From Nephrocerus scutellatus (lineage: Eukaryota > Arthropoda > Insecta > Diptera > Pipunculidae): a stretch of DNA of 64,000 nt. The notes under the pieces are model-generated. The model ran no database searches, had not been told where the DNA came from, and worked only from the letters and a program-made list of their open reading frames with translations. The position numbers and the translations under genes were made by a program. Shown here piece after piece: positions 24,314 to 35,848 of the stretch. Position 1 is the stretch's first letter; each line of letters starts with the position of its first letter. Location of the stretch: contig OX352763.1 in the NCBI GenBank assembly GCA_947095585.1, positions 49,060,481 through 49,124,480 on the forward strand, given 5' to 3'.

Positions 24314-24543
24314 ATCTACTGATTGATTTTTAAAGACTGGACATTTGAATAATGGATGCTGCTGCTTACAAGCTAAGCAATCGAAATTGTTGTAAGGACT
24401 AGCAGTAAAAATGATTTCGCAGTAGGTTTTAAGGATTGCCTTCTAGTTGTTGCGTCGCAAATTCCCAGAGAATCACACCTTTGGTTTAAAAAAATAATTA
24501 GATTTGCGAAGGTAGGAAAATTTGTACCGACTGAATGATTTGC

Positions 24544-25357
24544 TCATATTTGTTTCGACTCATTGTCAATTTTGTTCAACAATATGTGAATAAGCCATGG
24601 GTCGCGAGTTTCTGCTTCTGGTCCTAATGAGCAAAGTCTACGAATCACCTCGTCAGCTGTTTCTGAAATGCGACGTAGCTCCTTGGTGTTAGCTTGCACA
24701 CATGGTTTCTGCTCAAAAAATGTTTGAGTTAGCGATATCACAATGAGATTCATTTTGTTGTAGCGACTACATAATTTGTCCCATGTTTCTGCATAATTGT
24801 TATCGGTGATGGTAATATGCCGTAAAAGAGCAACAGCTTCACCAGCTAATAGCTCTTTTTGCATTTGCAGTTTGTGTACATCACTGATATTTTGATTGCT
24901 ATGAATCGTGGTTTCAAATATGTCATGGAATGATGCCCAATACTTATAATCACCTGAGAATTGTTCAATGTGAATTTTTGGTAGACGTACTTGTTGTGAT
25001 GTATTCACGCCTTCATAAAATGTCTTTTGTTGTTCGATAAACTGTTCTAGGGTGGTATTTAAACGATGTGCGGCATTGCCTTGTTCTCGACCTCGTTCTC
25101 GCTCGTTAATAATTTCTCTTAATAATGTACGCGCCTTGTAATAATAGAGATCTACCTGATCGGTTAATGAAGTATACGTGGGAAATTCAAACAATTCTAC
25201 TTCATGGTCATTGAATGTTCGATACCTAACCTCTTAAAATCTCGTGGTGTGTTTTAATGGCTTCGAGGTTAGTTTCTGCCGTAATCTGTTCTGCAAATGG
25301 CAGAATGTGAATTATTTGATTATGAGCCCTATCGCGCAATCGCTCTAATCTATCCAT
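24544..25357 (-). pseudogene. U6 gag
   Basis: FHDIFE form with a private TYTSLTDQ change near the start of the main frame. Confidence 0.87.
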
Positions 25358-25443
25358 TGTAGCGCAAATATTTCAAACAAATAAAAAGAGATAAATTTTA
25401 CTTATCTGTGGTTGTGGGAAGTTCCCGGGTTTCGGCACCAAAA

Positions 25444-25992
25444 TGTTTGCTTAATTTCTTCGTGCAGATGGGATGATTAGATGAGATGCTGATGACGACT
25501 GCGAAGTGCTTCAATCGCTTGAGAAATTTCACGTGTGATGTTGTGACGTCAAGGAGTTATTCGATGTAAAAATGGTTAATCCTTCCAGTGATTGATTCAA
25601 TTATTGTGGATTGAATTCACATCCATAAGTTATACGTTGTTAGACGTATAATAATAAAGTGTTCCTGCACCTCTATATGTGCAAATGTGAAGATAACTTT
25701 AATTTGACGCAAATGAAAAACTTTACACCGGTAGATTGATTTAATAAGTGTATTTTATCAAATTTAAATTTAATACCAAATGGAATTTTCAAAATTCTAC
25801 AAAAAGGAGAACACGTCTATACTGCATTTAAATTTAATACAAAAACGGAGTGCACAAATTCTGCATAAATTCTCTCTGTATTGCGTGGAAAATAAAATTA
25901 AAGAGATTGAGTTGACATTTCGATTTGATTGATTTTCAACTTTTGACAACAACAAAAACTTATGATGGTTACACAATTGGGTTTGTCAAACA
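25444..25992 (-). repeat. BEL/Pao LTR 7 (shared by U6 and U7)
   Basis: 549 bp. It shares the CCATAAGTTATA and TTTGACGC variants with LTR3, four units away. Purine tract of U7 at 25993-26007. Confidence 0.92.
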
Positions 25993-26017
25993 TATTACTC
26001 CCCCGCCTTAAGGAATT

Positions 26018-27057
26018 TCATTTCTTAATGATTAATCGTACTAATTTTGTAACAGGACGTTTTATTTCGTTTCGAGATGTCTTCAGTGTTACTACCGTTG
26101 TAATGCCGTCACTTCCTGGCTGAATGGTTGTGATTCTGCCACGCATCCACTGACTTCGATGCATATTATCTTCTCTGATCAGTACCACATCATCAATTGC
26201 AAATTCACATGTTGTCATTTTCCATTTGTTTCGTTGGGACTTCTAAGTCAGCTGGATCTTCGTTTATTTTACAGAGAGGCCTGGAGTTAAGTAGCGATTC
26301 AACTTGAATTACTAGTGTAGTCATCTCTTCAAAAGTGAGGTTGGTGTTCGCTACCCTTTTGTGGTGATACTTGAAGTATTTCACTGACGCTTCCCATAGG
26401 CCACCAAAGTGCGCTGCACGTGGAGGACTACAATTGAAGCTGATGCCTTTCTGTAATAGAAAATCAGAGATTACAAAATTGTTTGACTGGCTTATGATCT
26501 GTTGTTATAACTGCTGCAATTCTCTATTTGCACCCACGAAATTTGACCCATTGTCACACCATATCTGTTCAGGAACACCGCGTCGAGCCACGAAGCGTTT
26601 TAAAGCAGCCAAAAATGAATCTGTGTCTAAACTACCCACAACTTCCAAGTGTACAGCTTTAAAAGCTAGGCAGACGAATACCGCAACATATGCTTTTTCC
26701 AGAGGGGAATTTTCGTTTACTATTTTTAATGTAAAAGGGACCTTCGTAATCCAATCCAACTTTTAAAAATGGACGACTTTGAGTGAATCTTTCTGCTGGT
26801 AAGTCAGCCATTATTTGTTCAGACTTATGGAAGCGGTAACGGATACAAGTTGTACATGATTTTATGCAATGTTTAATCATAAACCGTGCTCCAATTATCC
26901 AGTATTTGTTCTGCACAATACTCAACGTTAGTGTGTTACCTGCATGCATATTGGTAATGTGAACTTGACGGACTATCAATTGACAAGCTGTATGATTTTT
27001 TGGTAATTTGACTGGGTGTATTGCCGCATATGACTGATGATTTTCGTTATCGCCCAC
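26018..27057 (-). pseudogene. U7 integrase
   Basis: Zinc domain and first Asp at 26659-27057, second Asp at 26505-26759, C-terminal domain at 26018-26218. Same lesions as U5. Confidence 0.86.
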
Positions 27058-27114
27058 CTACTCGCAAGACTCCATTCGAATCAACAAATGGGCTAAGTGA
27101 CGAGAATGGGGTTT

Positions 27115-27933
27115 TCACAGGTAATGATTGCTTATAATCGTAAGTTCATAATTAAATGCTGATTTTTTTACATTACGAAGAAGTATTGCTACTGCTTTAT
27201 TCATTTCTGGTGGCGTTATTGATTTGATTTTGTTTTGCAATTTTGGACCGATATGAAGAATATCATTTAGCGACGTTTGTGTGCTGGTCTTGCAAAAACC
27301 GTCAAACACAACTCGCAGCTTAGTGGTGCTGGTACTGCTTTTGAAGACAGCGTGATGTCGTAAAAAATATTTTTTATCATATGTCATATGGTCCAATGGA
27401 ATATATTCATTTTTAAATGCATGATAGGCGTCGAAGAAATCTGGCATTTTGGAGAACTTTCTTTCCATTGCTAAAACACGCTGATATGCAGCTTGAAATG
27501 AACTGCCTAGTTCCAGCATTGGCTCTTTAAATGGCAGACTCACAATAAATTTGCCGCTCTGATCTCGTACTATCGTTTGGCTGTAATACTCTTCACATGT
27601 GTTTGCTGGCAATTCTGCTTGATACGAAACTTCCTCGATTTCCCAGAATTTCTTCAAAAGTTGTTTAATATCTTCATATATTTTATAAATTGTTGGTTCG
27701 GTTTTTACATGTAACCTTATGTTGGATGGTTAACCAGTCAATGTTCCAGCAATTAACCATCCAAATTTAGATGAGACTAATTTTGGGAGCCCTTCCACTA
27801 CGCGCTGTTCTTGATTTAGTACTTCGAAAAATATTTCAGCCCCTAGCAGGACATAGATTTTATTCGGTTTGTAAAACTCCGGGTCCGCTAAGGCTAACGT
27901 CGAAGTTACGTTGTTTAATTTAATTGGTTTAGT
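27115..27933 (-). pseudogene. U7 protease end + truncated RT remnant
   Basis: A private TAA (TTAACC at about 27730) breaks the GTLTGKPSN stretch, so the longest frame starts only at FWEIEEVS. Private changes VSLPFKEPM, KMPDFF and HAFKNEY. Confidence 0.85.
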
Positions 27934-27969
27934 TTAGTTGGTAATAAACTTGTAATGTTTCTTATGATA

Positions 27970-29275
27970 ACGGATGTTTTTTTAAGAGGTTGCCGATTTT
28001 TTTTTTGAATAAAACACATATAAAATTATGAAATGACCAAAATTTATTTATTTATTTGGTAGATAATTTTTTGGCATTTAACATTTAAACACAATTTCTG
28101 GCATATGGCTACCACGACTATTTTTCACAAATGTCATTCTGGAGGTCCAATTTTCCAGCACTTTTTCAAGCATTTGAGGGCGTATGTCAGCAATGACACG
28201 TTGAATATTGGTTTCCAAAGCGTCAATCGATTGAGGTTTATCCACATAAACCAATGACTTCACGTATCCCCACAAAAAGTAATCGAGTGGCGTCAAATCG
28301 CACGAACGCGGAGGCCAATTCACCGGACCATTTCTCGAAATAATGTTGTCGTTGAAAGTTTCTTTCAATAAGTCGATTGTTTCACGTGCTGTATGGCAAG
28401 TGGCACCATCTTGTTGAAACCACATTTCATCCATATCCATATCTTCAAGATTTGACAACAAAAACTCATTTAACATGGTTCTGTATCGATTTCCATTCAC
28501 GGTAACGCGTCGTCCTTCCTCATTTTTAAAGAAATATGGACCGATGATCCCACCAGCCCATAGACCGCACCAAACAGTACATTTATCAGGATGCATTGGT
28601 AATTCTTGAACGGCGTGTGGATTATCTTTGCTCCAAATGCGACAATTTTGTTTGTTGACGTATCCATTTAACAAAAAATGCGCCTCATCACTGAAGAGAA
28701 TTTTACGGTAAAAAAATGGATCTTCGTTCAATTGATTTAACGACCAATCACTGAATTCACGGCGCAAACGATGGTCGTGTGGCTTTAATTCTTGCACCAA
28801 TTGAATTTTGTATGGCACCAAACCCAAATCTTTACGTAAAATTTTCCATAAAGTCGATGGACAAAGTCCAATTTGCTGAGCACGACGACGAATCGATAAA
28901 TTGTCGTTTTCTTCGACACTGGCCTCAACGACAGCAATATTTTCTTCTGTACGAACTCTTCTCATTCTTGTCGGTGGCTTGGCATCCAAAAGAGTGAATG
29001 TAGACCGAAATTTGGTAATTACGTTCTTTATGGTGGTCTCTGACGGACGATTATGTGCACCATAAAATTCACGAAGTGCTCTATAAACATTTTTAATTGA
29101 ACACTGATTTTGAAAATAAATTTCCACGATTTGAAAACGTTGTTCTGGAGTTAACCTATTCATAATGATTTGCCAAACAATACTGAGTAGAAATGCCACT
29201 TTGAGCTGTCAAAACAACTGTCATAAAATAAAACGACATCTATCGGAAAAACAAACCTCCTTAAAAAACACCCTT
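27970..29275 (-). mobile_element. Rosa-like (DD41D) mariner copy 1, inserted in BEL U7
   Basis: 1306-bp element flanked by a duplicated TA (27968-27969 and 29276-29277); the uninterrupted site TTATGATATAAGCC is present in the other BEL units. Ends ACGGATGTTTTTTTAAGAGG and, inverted, AAGGGTGTTTTTTAAGGAGG form imperfect terminal repeats of about 20 bp. It carries one complete transposase gene. Confidence 0.95.
28078..29163 (-). CDS. Tc1/mariner transposase, DD41D (rosa-like), intact
   Basis: 361 aa from ATG 29163 (MNRLTPEQRFQIVEIYF). An upstream in-frame ATG at 29199 would add 12 residues, but MNRL fits the start of this family. N-terminal helix-turn-helix DNA-binding region (SIKNVYRALREFYG; then LSIRRRAQQIGLCPSTLWKIL). 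The catalytic triad is ILFSDEAHF, WFQQDGATCHTA and LTPLDYFLWG; I count 41 residues between the second and third Asp, the spacing known for the rosa family. It cuts and pastes the element at TA sites. No stop or frameshift, so it may be active. Confidence 0.93.
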   Translation of the reverse strand: MNRLTPEQRFQIVEIYFQNQCSIKNVYRALREFYGAHNRPSETTIKNVITKFRSTFTLLDAKPPTRMRRVRTEENIAVVEASVEENDNLSIRRRAQQIGLCPSTLWKILRKDLGLVPYKIQLVQELKPHDHRLRREFSDWSLNQLNEDPFFYRKILFSDEAHFLLNGYVNKQNCRIWSKDNPHAVQELPMHPDKCTVWCGLWAGGIIGPYFFKNEEGRRVTVNGNRYRTMLNEFLLSNLEDMDMDEMWFQQDGATCHTARETIDLLKETFNDNIISRNGPVNWPPRSCDLTPLDYFLWGYVKSLVYVDKPQSIDALETNIQRVIADIRPQMLEKVLENWTSRMTFVKNSRGSHMPEIVFKC

Positions 29276-29410
29276 TATAAGCCGTGATATTTAATGCATA
29301 GTGCTTGTCTATACGAGAGAAGATTGTCATATCAATTTTTCCCTTTATTTTACCAGTCGATGTACATGCTAGCCCGTGAATACATATGGAAGCTTGGCTT
29401 CGCTTTAGGG

Positions 29411-29862
29411 CTAGGCGTTAAGCACAGTATTCGTTGACAAACGACGTTTGCGACCCGGAATTAAGTAGTGCTCGGAATGACTGGGGTTCTCCGGTACGTG
29501 ATTTAACATATATGATGGGAGTTGGTAGTACCATGTGTGGCGATGAATACAGTGTATGTAGAACTTGTGCATTTGGTTGAGTATTAAACAAATATGATGG
29601 TTTAACAAGGCGAGGTTTTGATAAGAGGGTACAGGATAACCGCTATTGGTTTGTCAATGCAAGGTTCACTCCATGACACATGATGACTTGTCACTGCTGG
29701 ATTGTATACTGATTGCGATTCAGCGTGACCAGAATGAAGTAGAGTATGGTGGCGTTTCGTGCAAATTATGCATGTGGACTTGCTGAAACATTTTGCAGTT
29801 GTGTGACCTCTTTTCAAGCAGTTTCTACATAAATCATAGTCGTTTACCAGTTTGAATCTCAA
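29411..29862 (-). pseudogene. U7 zinc-knuckle (NC) region, frameshifted
   Basis: Frame 29602-29862 holds the CRNCLKRGHTTAKC knuckle and FSKSTCIICTKRHHTLLH. A small deletion (CCGCTATTGGTT near 29640) shifts the rest into the frame 29411-29608 (ICLILNQMHKF). Confidence 0.85.
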
Positions 29863-30092
29863 ATCTACTGATTGATTTTTAAAGACTGGACATTTGAATA
29901 ATGGATGCTGCTGCTTACAAGCTAAGCAATCGAAATTGTTGTTAGGACTAGCAGTTAAAATGATTTCGCAGTAGGTTTTAAGGATTGCCTTCTAGTTGTT
30001 GCGTCGCAAATTCCCAGAGAATCACACCTTTGGTTTAAAAAAATAATTAGATTTGCGAAGGTAGGAAAATTTGTACCGACTGAATGATTTGC

Positions 30093-30906
30093 TCATATTT
30101 GTTTCGACTCATTGTCAATTTTGTTCAACAATATGTGAATAAGCCATGGGTCGCGAGTTTCTGCTTCTGGTCCTAATGAGCAAAGTCTACGAATCACCTC
30201 GTCAGCTGTTTCTGAAATGCGACGTAGCTCCTTGGTGTTAGCTTGCACACATGGTTTCTGCTCAAAAAATGTTTGAGTTAGCGATGTTACAATGAGATTC
30301 ATTTTGTTGTAGCGACTACATAATTTGTCCCATGTTTCTGCATAATTGTTATCGGTGATGGTAATATGCCGTAAAAGAGCAACAGCTTCACCAGCTAATA
30401 GCTCTTTTTGCATTTGCAGTTTGTGTACATCACTGATATTTTGATTGCTATGAATCGTGGTTTCAAATAAGTCATGGAATGATGCCCAATACTTATAATC
30501 ACCTGAGAATTGTTCAATGTGAATTTTTGGTAGACGTACTTGTTGTGATGTATTCACGCCTTCATAAAATGTCTTTTGTTGTTCGATAAACTGTTCTAGG
30601 GTGGTATTTAAACGATGTGCGGCATTGCCTTGTTCTCGACCTCGTTCTCGCTCGTTAATAATTTCTCTTAATAATGTACGCGCCTTGTAATAATAGAGAT
30701 CTACCTGATCGGTTATTGAAGTATACGTGGGAAATTAAAACAATTCTACTTCATGGTCATTGAATGTTCGATACCTAACCTCTTAAAATCTCGTGGTGTG
30801 TTTTAATGGATTCGAGGTTAGTTTCTGCCGTAATCTGTTCTGCAAATGGCAGAATGTGAATTATTTGATTATGAGCCCTATCGCGCAATCGCTCTAATCT
30901 ATCCAT
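30093..30906 (-). pseudogene. U7 gag
   Basis: FHDLFE form with a private NLIVTSLTQ. A TAA at about 30737 (LF followed by stop, where others have FEFPTY) removes the normal start of the main frame; the remaining open part starts at 30557. Confidence 0.86.
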
Positions 30907-30992
30907 TGTAGCGCAAATATTTCAAACAAATAAAAAGAGATAAATTTTACTTATCTGTGGTTGTGGGAAGTTCCCGGGTTTCGGCACCAAAA

Positions 30993-31489
30993 TGTTTGCT
31001 TAATTTCTTCGTGCAGATGGGATGATTAGATGAGATGCTGATGACGACTGCGAAGTGCTTCAATCGCTTGAGAAATTTCACGTGTGATGTTGTGACGTCA
31101 AGGAGTTATTCGATGTAAAAATGGTTAATCCTTCAAGTGATTGATTCAATTATTGTGGATTTAATTCACATCCATGTAATACGTTGTTAGACGTATAAGA
31201 ATAAAGTGTTCTTGCACCTCTATATGTGCAAATATGAAGATAATTTTAATTTAACGCAAATGAAAAACATTACACCGGTAGATTGATTTAATAAGTGTAT
31301 TTTATCAAACTTAAATTTAACACCAAATGGAATTTACAAAATTCTACAAAAAGGAGAACACGTCTATACTGCATTTAAATTTAATACAAAAATGGAGTGC
31401 TTAAATTCTGCATAAAGAAACGTGGCAAATAAAATTAAAGAGAGGGAGTTGACATTTCGATTTGATTGATTTTCAACTTTTGACAACAA
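30993..31489 (-). repeat. BEL/Pao LTR 8, right edge of array (part before LINE)
   Basis: 5' LTR of U7, joined to PBS 30972-30989. Matches the other LTRs to TGACAACAA (31489) and is then interrupted by an RTE-like LINE. More diverged than the internal LTRs (for example CCATGTAATACG near 31175). Confidence 0.9.
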
Positions 31490-34400
31490 TTCTTTATGTC
31501 CTGTATCCCCTTGTGGGTCCTAGGGTCTCTACTACGCCTTCGCGCCATCGCGTGCGGTTCATGGCAATAAGCTTCAGCTCTCTCCAACTCTTCCCCAATT
31601 GCCGTGCCTCCTCTTCAACTGTTCTGCGCCATGTATTTCTCGGTCGACCCGTTCTTCTACCATCCTGAGATAACGAATTCCATTGCATTGCGTAGTTTGC
31701 TATGGAACTGTTGCCTTTTCGGAGTGTATGGCCAATCCACTGCCACTTCCGACGTTGGATGGTTGTGCCTATTGGTTACTGGCCCGTTCTCTTGTAAAGA
31801 TGTTCGTCAGAGATACGATTAGGCCAGAAAACCCTTAAGATGTTCCGTAGGCACCTATTTACGAATGTTTGTAATCTTTTTGTGATAGTAGCGGTCACCT
31901 TCCAAGTGCTGCACCCATACAACAGTACATTTGACATTTGAACGGAACAGTCGCAGCTTGGTGTTTAAGCTGATCGCATTGCTTCGCCATATCATGGACA
32001 TCATTCCAAACAGCGATTTTGCTTTGCCGATTCGGTTGACAATGTCCTGTTCGGTTCCACCTTCGGTCGAGACAATACTCCAAAGATATTGGAAACTCTC
32101 TACTCTCTCTACCGGCTGTCCAGCAATGTTAACATGAGTAAGTGAGTTAGTGCCGAGGTTGATGATTTTGGTTTTGGCAGTATTAATCTTCAAACCAGCA
32201 ACATTTGCCTCCCTCTCCACATTTGTTGTCATTTGGTGTAGCTCCATAATTCTGTGTGAGAGTAAACAAACGTCGTCAGCGTAATCCAGATGTTTAAGTT
32301 GAGATGTAAGAGTACAACGAATTCCTCCGTTTCCAGTAGATAAAGCTGCGCGAATTACATCGCTAATCACCAACAAAAAAAGTATCGGCGATAGAATGCA
32401 ACCTTGTCGTACCCCATTTAAGATCTCGAATTCCTCCGACAGCTTTCCTCTATGTAGCACATGACATTTAGAGCCATCATAGGTTGCTTTAATAATAGCT
32501 ATTAGTTTATCGGGTATACCTCTCCTGCGCAAGGCGAGCCAGATAAACTGTCTGTTGACACTGTCAAACGCCTTCTCAAAATCGATAAACAGTAGGTGCA
32601 GTGGTGACCGGAATTCAACGCACTGTTCAATAATGATCCGCAGGGTGCTTATGTGGTCTACACAGGAGGATCCAGTGCGGAAACCTGCTTGTTCGGCATC
32701 GAGTATATCTTCCAGATTTTCCTTAATACGCTCAAGTACTACTTTGGCTATTACTTTTGCAACTGCAGGGAGAACGCAAATGCCTCTCCAGTTTTCGCAC
32801 TCCATAAGACTACCTTTTTTAGGAAGCTTGACAATCATTCCCTTCTTCCACTCGTCAGGGAATCTTTCTACTTCCCAAGCTCTCTCTACAAGAGGATATA
32901 AAAGCTCTGCTGATGTCGTTGGAGCTGCACGCAGAAGCTCTGCGAGTATACCATCTAGTCCTACCGACTTGTTGTTCTTTAGTGCGTTAATCGCGGTAGC
33001 GATCTCGTCTTTACTGGGAGTTGAGGTGCGAATTCGGGAAATTGTTACTTCCGGCAGCTCCGTTTGATTTAGGTGCATATCGTTAGCAAATACACGGTTA
33101 AGGACCGTAGAGAAATGCTCCTTCCATCGCTTGAGCTGATCCTCATCTGAAACGAGTACGGCACCATCTAGGCCTTCACCGGATGTTGGCTAGAGCGGTG
33201 ACCACCTGTCAGCTCTTTGGTGATTCTGTAAACGGTTCTGCTATCACACCTGCTCGCTGCTTCCTCTGCTTCTGAGGCCAGGTTGTTAATATAGTTACGC
33301 TTGTCACGTCTTACACTACGCTGCACTTCTCTCATTTTTCTTCGATACATGGACTCTAGCTCGCTCCTCGCTGCTTCTGGGATATCTACAATACGAGATT
33401 TAAGTAGCTTACGTTCTTCAATCCGCCTCCAGGTATCTTCGGTAAGCCACGTGCTGTGCCTTGCCTGGCTTCTACCAACAATACTTTCCGCTCCAGATGT
33501 AAAAACATTTTTCACAGCCTTCCAATGCTCCTGGATGGTTGTCGGCAGTGAGCTGCTGATTGCTTCCACTCCTTGCGATAAATGATCCCTTAATTGCTGG
33601 CGTACTGAGGGGATCTTTAGCCGGTCGATGTTATACCTAGGCATTCGGATGATATTGCGTATTCTATGAACTGATGCAGTACGTAACTGGACAGTAGCTA
33701 CCATAAGGTGATGATCACGAACCATACCCATGTCGGCTCCTCGTCTGTTTCGGACGTCTAATAGACAGCTCCTAAAACGTCGGCTGATCGCCATATGGTC
33801 GATTTGGTTGGATGATGATTGCCTGTCAGTTGACACCCAGCTGACCTTGTGGCAAGTCTTATGCTCAAACATGGTGCCTCCTATGACAAGGTTGTTGGTG
33901 TTGCAGAAATCAACAAATCTTTCACCATTGTCATTTCGTTCGCCGAGGCCGTGCTTTCCAATCACATGCTTGAGTCCTTCATTGTCGTTGCCAACCTTGG
34001 CATTCAAGTCCCCCATCACGATGACGATATCTCCGTTCGGCGTTGCGTTAAATACAGCGTTTAGTTGACTGTGGAAGTTGTCCTTTTCATCCTCAGTCGA
34101 GGGATTCGTTGGGGCGTAGCATTGTATGATCGTGACGCGCCGTACTCTAGTCCGAAATCTGGCCGATAAGATCCTATAACTATGCGGATGCCAGGAAATT
34201 AGGCCTCTACGTGCTGTTGGCGTTAGCAGCAGACCCACTCCAGATTCACGGGGACTGCCAGAGGGTTTGCCAGAGTAGAGTAGCACAGTGTTACACGTTG
34301 GGGATTGGTACTCTCACGCGTCGAACCATCTTACTTCACTCACTCCCAGTATGTCCATATTGTATCGAAGAAACTCACGTTCCAGTTGAAGAAATCTGGA

Positions 34401-34775
34401 ATTTTGAGGTCCTTCACTCCCAGAGTCAAGGAGCGTCCTCACATTCCAGAAACCAATCTTAGTCCGGGTACAATAGCCAAAAGACGTCATTATTCGATCA
34501 CTACTTATCCGAGGCGTTGTTTTAGTTTCAGTAGCGGGTATTTTTCGGTACCGCAGGGTGCTAGCCCACGTTACCTAGACTAGAAACGCTAGACCGTTCG
34601 CACTTGCAGTTTTAGCCTACATGTATAAGGATTTATACACATAGTTGCCCGGGGACCACCACGAGGAGGTAGAGCAAGCACTACATCACGAACTTGATTG
34701 TTGCGCTACTGGCCCAAACCAGTTTTGAGCAGTCAGTAGTTTCCCGATCAATCGCAATGCAGATCCCCAACTTAT
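31490..34775 (-). mobile_element. RTE-like non-LTR retrotransposon inserted in LTR 8
   Basis: About 3.29 kb between the two halves of LTR8. The 3' end (minus strand) is ATACAGGACATAAAGA, with no long polyA. There is about 285 bp of 5' leader upstream of the ORF. One ORF with endonuclease and RT and the C-terminal region seen in RTE-type elements. No target-site duplication; one or two LTR bases (CA) seem lost. Confidence 0.85.
31494..34490 (-). pseudogene. Endonuclease-reverse transcriptase (RTE-like), broken
   Basis: Starts at ATG 34490 (MTSFGYCTRTKIGFWNVRTLL). The APE-type endonuclease follows: LGVSEVRWFDA, a TGA, then VVLAMGD-like catalytic VIVMGDLNAKVG and SSNQIDHMAISRRF, MVRDHHLMVA. The frame 33168-34286 ends PVKA TAG; a frameshift at about 33175 leads into RT 31855-33078 with LFIDFEKAFDSVNR, NGVRQGCILSP and LDYADDVCLL (YADD). 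A second frameshift near 31950 and a TAA (near 31783) break the C-terminus, which still reads WQWIGHTLRKG and GRPRNTWRRTVEEEARQLG. About 1000 codons, the usual RTE length. CFDP2-type endonuclease similarity is why I place it in RTE; clade is tentative. Confidence 0.85.
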
Positions 34776-34815
34776 AAAACTTATGATGGATACACAATTT
34801 GGTTTGTCAAAAACA
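34776..34815 (-). repeat. BEL/Pao LTR 8, remaining 40 bp after LINE
   Basis: AAAACTTATGATGGATACAC continues the LTR exactly where 31489 left off and ends GTTTGTCAAAAACA, with two extra A compared with the other LTRs. This is the right edge of the BEL array. Confidence 0.85.
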
Positions 34816-35020
34816 CTTGTTCTAATCCAATTTAATTGGCGAAAACAATCTAAGTTTTGTTGTGGTGGTTTTGGTTTGCAAAACAGGACATTATCGAATG
34901 CGTCAAACCCCTTTCTTGTTTCTCGGGCTGGTATAAAAATTTTCAAGGCTCATTTACGCACCAAATACCGAATAATAAACACATTTCTCGGGTCTGCGGC
35001 AAATCTGGAAATTGCGAAAA
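34816..35020. other. Short spacer, nothing recognised
   Basis: About 205 bp between the BEL array and the duplicated block. No motif or coding feature I can support. Confidence 0.4.
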
Positions 35021-35056
35021 CGCCACCACTTGCTAGTTTGGGTAGTTAATCAAACA

Positions 35057-35756
35057 TTTTTTTTGAAGATTTCATTTCGGTTTTCCTTATGCCCAGCGAA
35101 GAAGGAAAAACATTACTCGCGTAGTTATGACATCTTTCTTTAATGCACTCGAAAATTATAGTGAACAAAAGAATCAACCGTATGGAAATTTAGCCGTACG
35201 GTTAGGGCACCAAATTTGTCCTTCTTCTCTTTTAATTGTAATTTAACTTCGTTAACAAAATTTAACTGGCTCTTAAGACGAAGAAAGAAAGCGCAAGTAA
35301 TTGCGATTTAACAAAAAAAAGTTGTATTCCGAAAGCCTGAAAGACTTTTCTTCCCGACTTGGGAACGTTCTCACGCCTTGAAAACTAATCGCTAATATTT
35401 AATCATAAAATTTGTTTTTCCTTTTTTTGAAGATTTCATTTCGGTTTTTCTTATGCCCAGCGAAGGAGGAAAAATATTACTCGCGCAGTAATGACATCTT
35501 TCCTTAATATACTCGAAATTTATTGTGAACAAAAGCATTAACCATATGGAAATTTAGCCGTAAGATTAGGGCACCAAATTTTTCCTTCCTCTCGTTTTAT
35601 TGTAATTTAACTTCGTTAACAAAATTTAACTGGCTATTAGGACGAAGAAAAGAACGCGCAAGTGATTACGATTTAACAAAAAAAATATTATTCCGAAAGC
35701 CTGAAAAACTTTTCTTCCCAATTTGGGAACGTCCTCTCGCCTTGAAAACTAATAGC
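35057..35756. repeat. Two LTR-like direct repeats (364-bp period), copy 1
   Basis: 35057-35392 and 35421-35756 are diverged copies: both have GAAGATTTCATTTCGG, GCCCAGCGAAG, AGGGCACCAAATTT, AACTTCGTTAACAAAATTTA and end GCCTTGAAAACTAAT. They lie next to a Gypsy integrase scrap, so they may be solo LTR copies of that element, but I see no PBS or clean TG..CA ends. Repeated at 38224-38559 and 38588-38923. Confidence 0.65.
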
Positions 35757-35848
35757 AGAAGAAGGAAGTTCTCCTTCGCAAGATGCCGAATCACCCATCA
35801 TTTTTATATATTGGAAGTGTCTATTTCAATCGCACCCCTATCACTTTG

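Larger units (their letters stand above)
21746..25443 (-). mobile_element. BEL/Pao non-autonomous element U6, internal region
   Basis: 3698 bp, an almost exact 4247-bp repeat of U5. PBS at 25423-25440. Its combination of variants (NC as U4, gag as U5) differs from that of either neighbour. Confidence 0.93.
25993..30992 (-). mobile_element. BEL/Pao non-autonomous element U7, internal region, split by mariner
   Basis: 5000 bp including a 1306-bp mariner (27970-29275); without it and its TA duplication about 3.69 kb as in U4-U6. It is the most decayed unit, with extra stops in gag (near 30737) and in the RT remnant (near 27730) and a frameshift in the knuckle region, as expected for the edge of a homogenising array. 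Confidence 0.92.

Noticed and set aside
35200..35220. TTAGGGCACCAAATTT in the LTR-like repeats as a primer-binding site
   Set aside because: It lies inside each repeat instead of just outside it, and does not match a tRNA 3' end that I can name.
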